A stretch of 9,137 nt of DNA, taken from assembly GCA_947478535.1 (NCBI GenBank), contig CANJXD010000206.1, positions 1 through 9,137 on the forward strand, in the 5' to 3' direction. The notes beneath the pieces are model-generated. The model saw only the letters and a program-made list of their open reading frames with translations, was not told where the DNA came from and searched no databases. The translations under genes were made by a program, and so were the position numbers. The DNA is from Acetobacteraceae bacterium. GTDB lineage: Bacteria; Pseudomonadota; Alphaproteobacteria; Acetobacterales; Acetobacteraceae. Positions within the stretch are counted from its first letter, which is position 1. Every line of letters begins with the position of its first letter. This document shows positions 5,980 to 9,137 of this stretch, piece by piece.

Positions 5980-7476
5980 ATGTCCAGCCCGTCCACGCTG
6001 CTCACCGGGGCGCGTGTCCTCGCCGCCGATGCGCTCTCCGCCCCCTTCTCGGAGGTGCTGGTCGAGAATGGCCGCATCACCGCCCTGCTGCCGCCGGGCA
6101 GCGTGGTGGACACCGCGCAGCGTTTCGATGCGAGCGATCGCCTCATCATCCCCGGCTTGGTGAACGGCCACAGCCACAGCCATGGCGGGCTTTCCAAGGG
6201 CGCGGGGGACAAGTGGGACCTGGCGCTGCTGCTGACGCATGCGCCCTGGATCAGCGGCGGGCGCGTGCTGCGGGACAAGTGGCTGTCCACCGCGCTCAAC
6301 GCCGTGGAGAATCTCAAGAAGGGCTGCACCGCGGTCTTTGACCTGCCCTTCGAATTCCCCTGCCCCACGGTGGAAGGCATGGATGCGATGGCGGAGGCCT
6401 ACACCGCCGTCGGCCTGCGCGCGATCATCGCGCCGATGATGGCGGACCTCACCTTCTTCCAGGCGACGCCGGGGCTGATCGAGGCGCTGCCGGAGCCGCA
6501 TCGCGCCCGCGCCGAGGCCATGCGGCTGTCCTCCATCGAGACCATCACCGCTGCCCTGACGGCCACCGCCAAGGGCTGGCGCCATGCCGGCAAGGGCATC
6601 ACGGTGGGCTGCGCGCCGACCATCCCGCTGCATGGCACGGATGAATTCCTCAAGGCCTGCCGGGCGATGTCCGTGGAATACGGGCTGCCGATGCAGTCCC
6701 ATGTCGCTGAAAGCCGCTACCAGGCCGCGGGCGGGGAAATCCGCTACGGCGGGGCGACGCTGCTCGAACACATGGACAAGCTCGGCCTCGTCGGCCCCTG
6801 GTTCAGCGTGGCGCATGGCGTGTGGCTGACGGACCAGGACCTTGAGTTGCTGGCGAAGCGGGGCGGCGGGCTTTCGCACAACCCCGGCGCCAATATGCGC
6901 CTCGCCTCCGGCATCGCGCCGGCCCGCAAGGCGATCCGCGCCGGGGTGACGGTGGGGATCGGCACCGATGGTTCTTCCTCCTCCGACAACCAGAACATGT
7001 TCGAATCCATGCGCCTCGCCGCCTTCGCGTCCCGCCTCTGGGAAGATGCGGAGGAGGAGGAATGGCTTGGCACGGCGGAGACGGTGGGCCTCGCGACCCA
7101 GGGTTCCGCGAAGCTGCTGGGGCTGGATGCCGGGGTGATCGCGCCGGGCAAGCTGGCGGACCTCGTGCTGCTCGACCTCAACCACATCAACTGGGCGCCG
7201 CTGAACAACGCCGCCAACCAGCTCGTCTGGACCGAGGATGGCAGCGCCGTGGTCGATGTGATGATCGGTGGCGATTGGAAGCTGCGGGACCGCAAGGTGC
7301 TCGGCCTCGATGAAGTGGCGCTGGCGCGGGAAGCGAATGAGGCGGTGGCGCGGCTCAACGGCGTGAATGCCGAGGTGAAGCAATGGTGCGAGGCCGTCGC
7401 CCCGCACGTCGCCTGCCATTGCCGGGCGCTCGCCAAGGGTTGGACCCGATCGAAGCGCCTGCTGCGCGCGGAATGA
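5980..7476 (+). CDS. Amidohydrolase, cytosine deaminase / TRZ-ATZ-like
   Basis: This 498-residue cytosolic metal-dependent hydrolase has a beta-sandwich composite domain (residues 1-57, ending LIIPGLVNG), a TIM barrel, and a return to the sandwich domain around 386-440 (VIAPGKLADLVLLDL). Metal ligands are visible in the expected order: H64 and H66 in GHSHSH, H241 in SHVAES with nearby E244, H279 in VAHGVWL, and D330 in GIGTDG. The stretch SHNPGANMRLASGIAPARKAI (299-319) is the classic signature of the cytosine deaminase, chlorohydrolase and 8-oxoguanine deaminase group. These enzymes remove an amino group, halide or similar group from an N-heterocycle. No Lys-carboxylate is expected, in line with a mononuclear site. 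Length is slightly above the usual 430-480 because of a C-terminal helical tail. The start at 5980 has a weak GAGG 10 bases upstream. The gene ends 17 bases before the SDR start. The substrate cannot be assigned. Confidence 0.92.
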   Translation: MSSPSTLLTGARVLAADALSAPFSEVLVENGRITALLPPGSVVDTAQRFDASDRLIIPGLVNGHSHSHGGLSKGAGDKWDLALLLTHAPWISGGRVLRDKWLSTALNAVENLKKGCTAVFDLPFEFPCPTVEGMDAMAEAYTAVGLRAIIAPMMADLTFFQATPGLIEALPEPHRARAEAMRLSSIETITAALTATAKGWRHAGKGITVGCAPTIPLHGTDEFLKACRAMSVEYGLPMQSHVAESRYQAAGGEIRYGGATLLEHMDKLGLVGPWFSVAHGVWLTDQDLELLAKRGGGLSHNPGANMRLASGIAPARKAIRAGVTVGIGTDGSSSSDNQNMFESMRLAAFASRLWEDAEEEEWLGTAETVGLATQGSAKLLGLDAGVIAPGKLADLVLLDLNHINWAPLNNAANQLVWTEDGSAVVDVMIGGDWKLRDRKVLGLDEVALAREANEAVARLNGVNAEVKQWCEAVAPHVACHCRALAKGWTRSKRLLRAE

Positions 7477-7477
7477 C

Positions 7478-7484
7478 GGAAGGA
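7478..7484 (+). promoter_or_regulatory. Ribosome binding site that sets the SDR start
   Basis: GGAAGGA ends 9 bases before the ATG at 7494. The same frame also has ATGs at 7473 (overlapping the amidohydrolase stop as ATGA) and 7485, which abuts the site and so cannot use it. The spacing supports 7494. Confidence 0.6.
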
Positions 7485-7493
7485 ATGGCTCCG

Positions 7494-8273
7494 ATGCTGT
7501 TGAAGGACCGCGTGGCGGTGGTGACCGGCCCCGCCAAGGGGATGGGCGCGGCCTGCACGAAACTGCTGGCGGAACATGGCGCGGACCTCGCGCTGGTCGG
7601 CCGTGACACAAGGGCGATCGAGGAGGTGCAGGCGGAATGCCGCGCCATGGGCCGGCGGGCCGAGATCTTCTTCTGCGACCTGATGGATTCCGCCAGTGTC
7701 GACACGATGGCGACCAGCGTGCTGTCCGCCTTCGGGCGCTGCGACGCGCTGGTGAACATCGCCGGCGGGCGCGGGCCGCTCGGCAAGACGTTCTGGGAGA
7801 CGACGCCGCAGGAATTCGATGAGATCCTGCGCCTCAACGTCACGGGCTGCTTCATGACGATGCGGGCCTTCGCGCCGAGCATGATCGCCGCGCAATACGG
7901 CAAGATCGTCAATGTCGGCGGCACTTTCGGGCTGCGCGGGCGGGCCGGGCGCTCCGCCTATTCCGCCAGCAAATGGGGGCTGCGCGGCATCACCAAGTCG
8001 GCGGCGCTCGAACTCGGCCCCTACAACGTCAATGTGAACTGCGTCTGCCCGGGGATGGTCGAAGGCCCGCGCTTCGAACAGGTGCGCGCCACCATGGCGC
8101 GGAAGGACGGCATCACCATCGAGGAGGCGCGGCGCAAGCACGCCTCCGAATACGCGTTGCAGCGCATCAGCACGGACCTCGATGTGGCGAATGCCGTGCT
8201 GTTCCTCGCCTCCGACCTGTCGCGCCAAACGACCGGCCAGGATCTGGCCGTCGACGGCGGCTGGGTGATTTAG
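7494..8273 (+). CDS. Short-chain dehydrogenase/reductase (SDR) with an atypical active site
   Basis: This 259-residue NAD(P)-dependent Rossmann enzyme has normal classical-SDR length. The cofactor motif TGPAKGMG is at 11-18 (TGxxxGxG). NIAG at 88-91 is the structural NNAG-type motif, N115 lies in LRLNVTG, the catalytic pair Y156 and K160 sits in YSASK, and PGMVEGP is at 186-192. LAVDGGWVI at the C terminus is the usual SDR ending. The residue 13 before the Tyr, normally the catalytic Ser, is G143 within NVGGTFG, and T144 follows it. R37 after the second strand (VGRD) hints at NADP preference. If the ATG at 7473 were used, seven residues would be added. The gene lies between two ring-acting amidohydrolases, with 1 base to the next start, so it probably oxidises or reduces an intermediate of the same pathway. 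Generic SDR assignment is firm; the substrate is unknown. Confidence 0.92.
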   Translation: MLLKDRVAVVTGPAKGMGAACTKLLAEHGADLALVGRDTRAIEEVQAECRAMGRRAEIFFCDLMDSASVDTMATSVLSAFGRCDALVNIAGGRGPLGKTFWETTPQEFDEILRLNVTGCFMTMRAFAPSMIAAQYGKIVNVGGTFGLRGRAGRSAYSASKWGLRGITKSAALELGPYNVNVNCVCPGMVEGPRFEQVRATMARKDGITIEEARRKHASEYALQRISTDLDVANAVLFLASDLSRQTTGQDLAVDGGWVI

Positions 8274-8274
8274 G

Positions 8275-9137
8275 ATGAGCGACACCCCATTCCTCGCGGA
8301 CCTGCTGATCACCGGCGGCACGGTGGTGAACGAGACCGGGCGCTTTGCCGCCGATGTCGCGGTGAAGGACGGCGTCATCGTCTTCGTCGGGCACCCCGCT
8401 TTCGCGCCGAAGGCGGCGCAGACGTTGGATGCCACGGGAAAATTCGTCATCCCCGGCGCCATCGACGTGCACACGCATATCCGCGAACCCGGCATGGAGC
8501 AGAAGGAGGATTGGACCACCGGGACCCGCGCCGCCGCCGCCGGTGGCGTCACCACCGTCTTCGACATGCCGAACACCGAGCCCGCCATCGCGACGGTCGA
8601 GGCGCTGGCCGCGAAGCGGGAAGCCGCCGAGCGCCAGGCGATGGTGAATTACGGCCTCTACGGCATCCTGGACGAACGCTCGCTCGACCACCTGCCGGCG
8701 CTGGCCGCGGCCGGCGTCATCGGCTTCAAGCTGTTCCTGGGCAACACCACCGGCAACAACCCCGCGCCGAACGATGGCGCCGTGCTGGAAGGCTTCGAGG
8801 TCCTGGCCGAACTCGGCCTGCGCTGTTCCATCCATGCCGAGAATTCCCCCATGCTGTTCTGGCGGGAAAACCGGATGAAGGCGGCAGGACGGGACGACGC
8901 CTTCGCGCATCTCGCGGCGCGGGCGGATATCGTGGCGCTCGAAAGCCTCAACCGTTCCATCACCCTGTCCGAATGGACCGGTGCCCGCATCCACATCGTC
9001 CATGAAAGCTGCATGCGGAGCATCCCGATCATCCGGGACGCCAAGGCGCGCGGCGTGCCCATCACGGTCGAGACCTGCCCGCAATATGTCCTGATCGCCG
9101 CCGAGGACCTGACCGGCGACAAGGCCCGCATCGCCCG
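8275..9137 (+). CDS. Dihydroorotase/allantoinase/hydantoinase-family cyclic amidohydrolase (3' end outside window)
   Basis: The first 287 residues of a metal-dependent cyclic amidase are present; the family is usually 430-480 residues. The sandwich domain (1-60) ends in FVIPGAIDVHTHIREPG, the family's diagnostic strand with ligands H66 and H68 and the IREPG loop (69-73). Then come GGVTTVFDMPNTEP (90-103), K152 in FKLFLG (the expected carboxylated bridging Lys), H187 in SIHAEN and H243 in IVHESC. VETCPQYVL (265-273) follows, with Gln as in dihydropyrimidinases and hydantoinases rather than the ETCPHY common in allantoinases and dihydroorotases. The last metal ligand, an Asp, would lie beyond the edge. 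Such enzymes hydrolyse the ring amide of dihydroorotate, allantoin, hydantoins or dihydropyrimidines. The ATG is 1 base after the SDR stop with no strong Shine-Dalgarno, suggesting translational coupling. A role in catabolism is favoured over pyrimidine synthesis because of the neighbours. Confidence 0.9.
   Translation, partial: MSDTPFLADLLITGGTVVNETGRFAADVAVKDGVIVFVGHPAFAPKAAQTLDATGKFVIPGAIDVHTHIREPGMEQKEDWTTGTRAAAAGGVTTVFDMPNTEPAIATVEALAAKREAAERQAMVNYGLYGILDERSLDHLPALAAAGVIGFKLFLGNTTGNNPAPNDGAVLEGFEVLAELGLRCSIHAENSPMLFWRENRMKAAGRDDAFAHLAARADIVALESLNRSITLSEWTGARIHIVHESCMRSIPIIRDAKARGVPITVETCPQYVLIAAEDLTGDKARIA

Noticed and set aside
5869..7611. 580-codon minus-strand open frame
   Set aside because: Antisense to the amidohydrolase, whose metal-binding motifs are clear. 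The long opening reflects scarcity of stops at high GC.
6744..8588. 614-codon minus-strand open frame
   Set aside because: Antisense to three well-supported genes; it carries no motif of its own.
8275..9137. Calling the last gene biosynthetic dihydroorotase (pyrC) or allantoinase (allB)
   Set aside because: The visible motifs (IREPG, FKLFLG, ETCPQY) fit the wider family. The Gln in ETCPQY leans to hydantoinase types, and the neighbours are not pyrimidine-synthesis genes, so no symbol is given.
1..9137. Mobile elements, CRISPR repeats, tRNA or rRNA genes, prophage or defence genes
   Set aside because: I saw no transposase, regularly spaced direct repeats, cloverleaf-like sequence or phage-type gene. 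Composition looks even throughout.

Overview
This is a very GC-rich window of ordinary bacterial chromosome, with G or C at most third codon positions. Gene style and protein sequences suggest an alphaproteobacterium, most likely the Acetobacteraceae (Roseomonas-like). That placement is inferred from composition and general protein character, not from a marker gene. I see no rRNA, tRNA, CRISPR array, insertion sequence, prophage gene or integration site.

Layout. On the minus strand, bases 1-937 hold the start of a type 1 periplasmic binding protein of the LivK kind with a Tat-type signal; it runs off the left edge. A divergent intergenic region (938-1166) separates it from eight plus-strand genes. 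These are: a 63-residue charged protein of unknown function (1167-1358); a DMT/EamA-family ten-helix transporter (1417-2397) whose stop overlaps the start of a DAO-type FAD-dependent oxidoreductase (2394-3725); two tandem paralogous NMT1/THI5-like periplasmic binding proteins (3823-4839, 4877-5902); a metal-dependent amidohydrolase of the cytosine deaminase/TRZ-ATZ type (5980-7476); a short-chain dehydrogenase/reductase (7494-8273); and the first 287 codons of a dihydroorotase/allantoinase/hydantoinase-family cyclic amidohydrolase (8275 to the right edge).

The last three genes are packed almost without gaps and look co-transcribed. Terminator-like hairpins lie after the small gene (1367-1398), after the oxidoreductase (3765-3797) and after the second binding protein (5891-5940), so the plus-strand set may be several transcription units.

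Functional reading (inference). THI5-like proteins often bind pyrimidine-type ligands, cytosine deaminase-like enzymes remove an exocyclic amino or similar leaving group from N-heterocycles, and dihydroorotase-family enzymes open cyclic amides. With the SDR and the FAD oxidoreductase, the set resembles a pathway for capture and stepwise breakdown of a nitrogen-containing ring compound. The substrate cannot be read from this sequence, and no ABC permease or ATPase gene is in the window. The most notable local oddities are the SDR, which has Gly where the catalytic Ser normally sits, the tandem binding proteins with different predicted export routes, and a run of eight G in the transporter gene.
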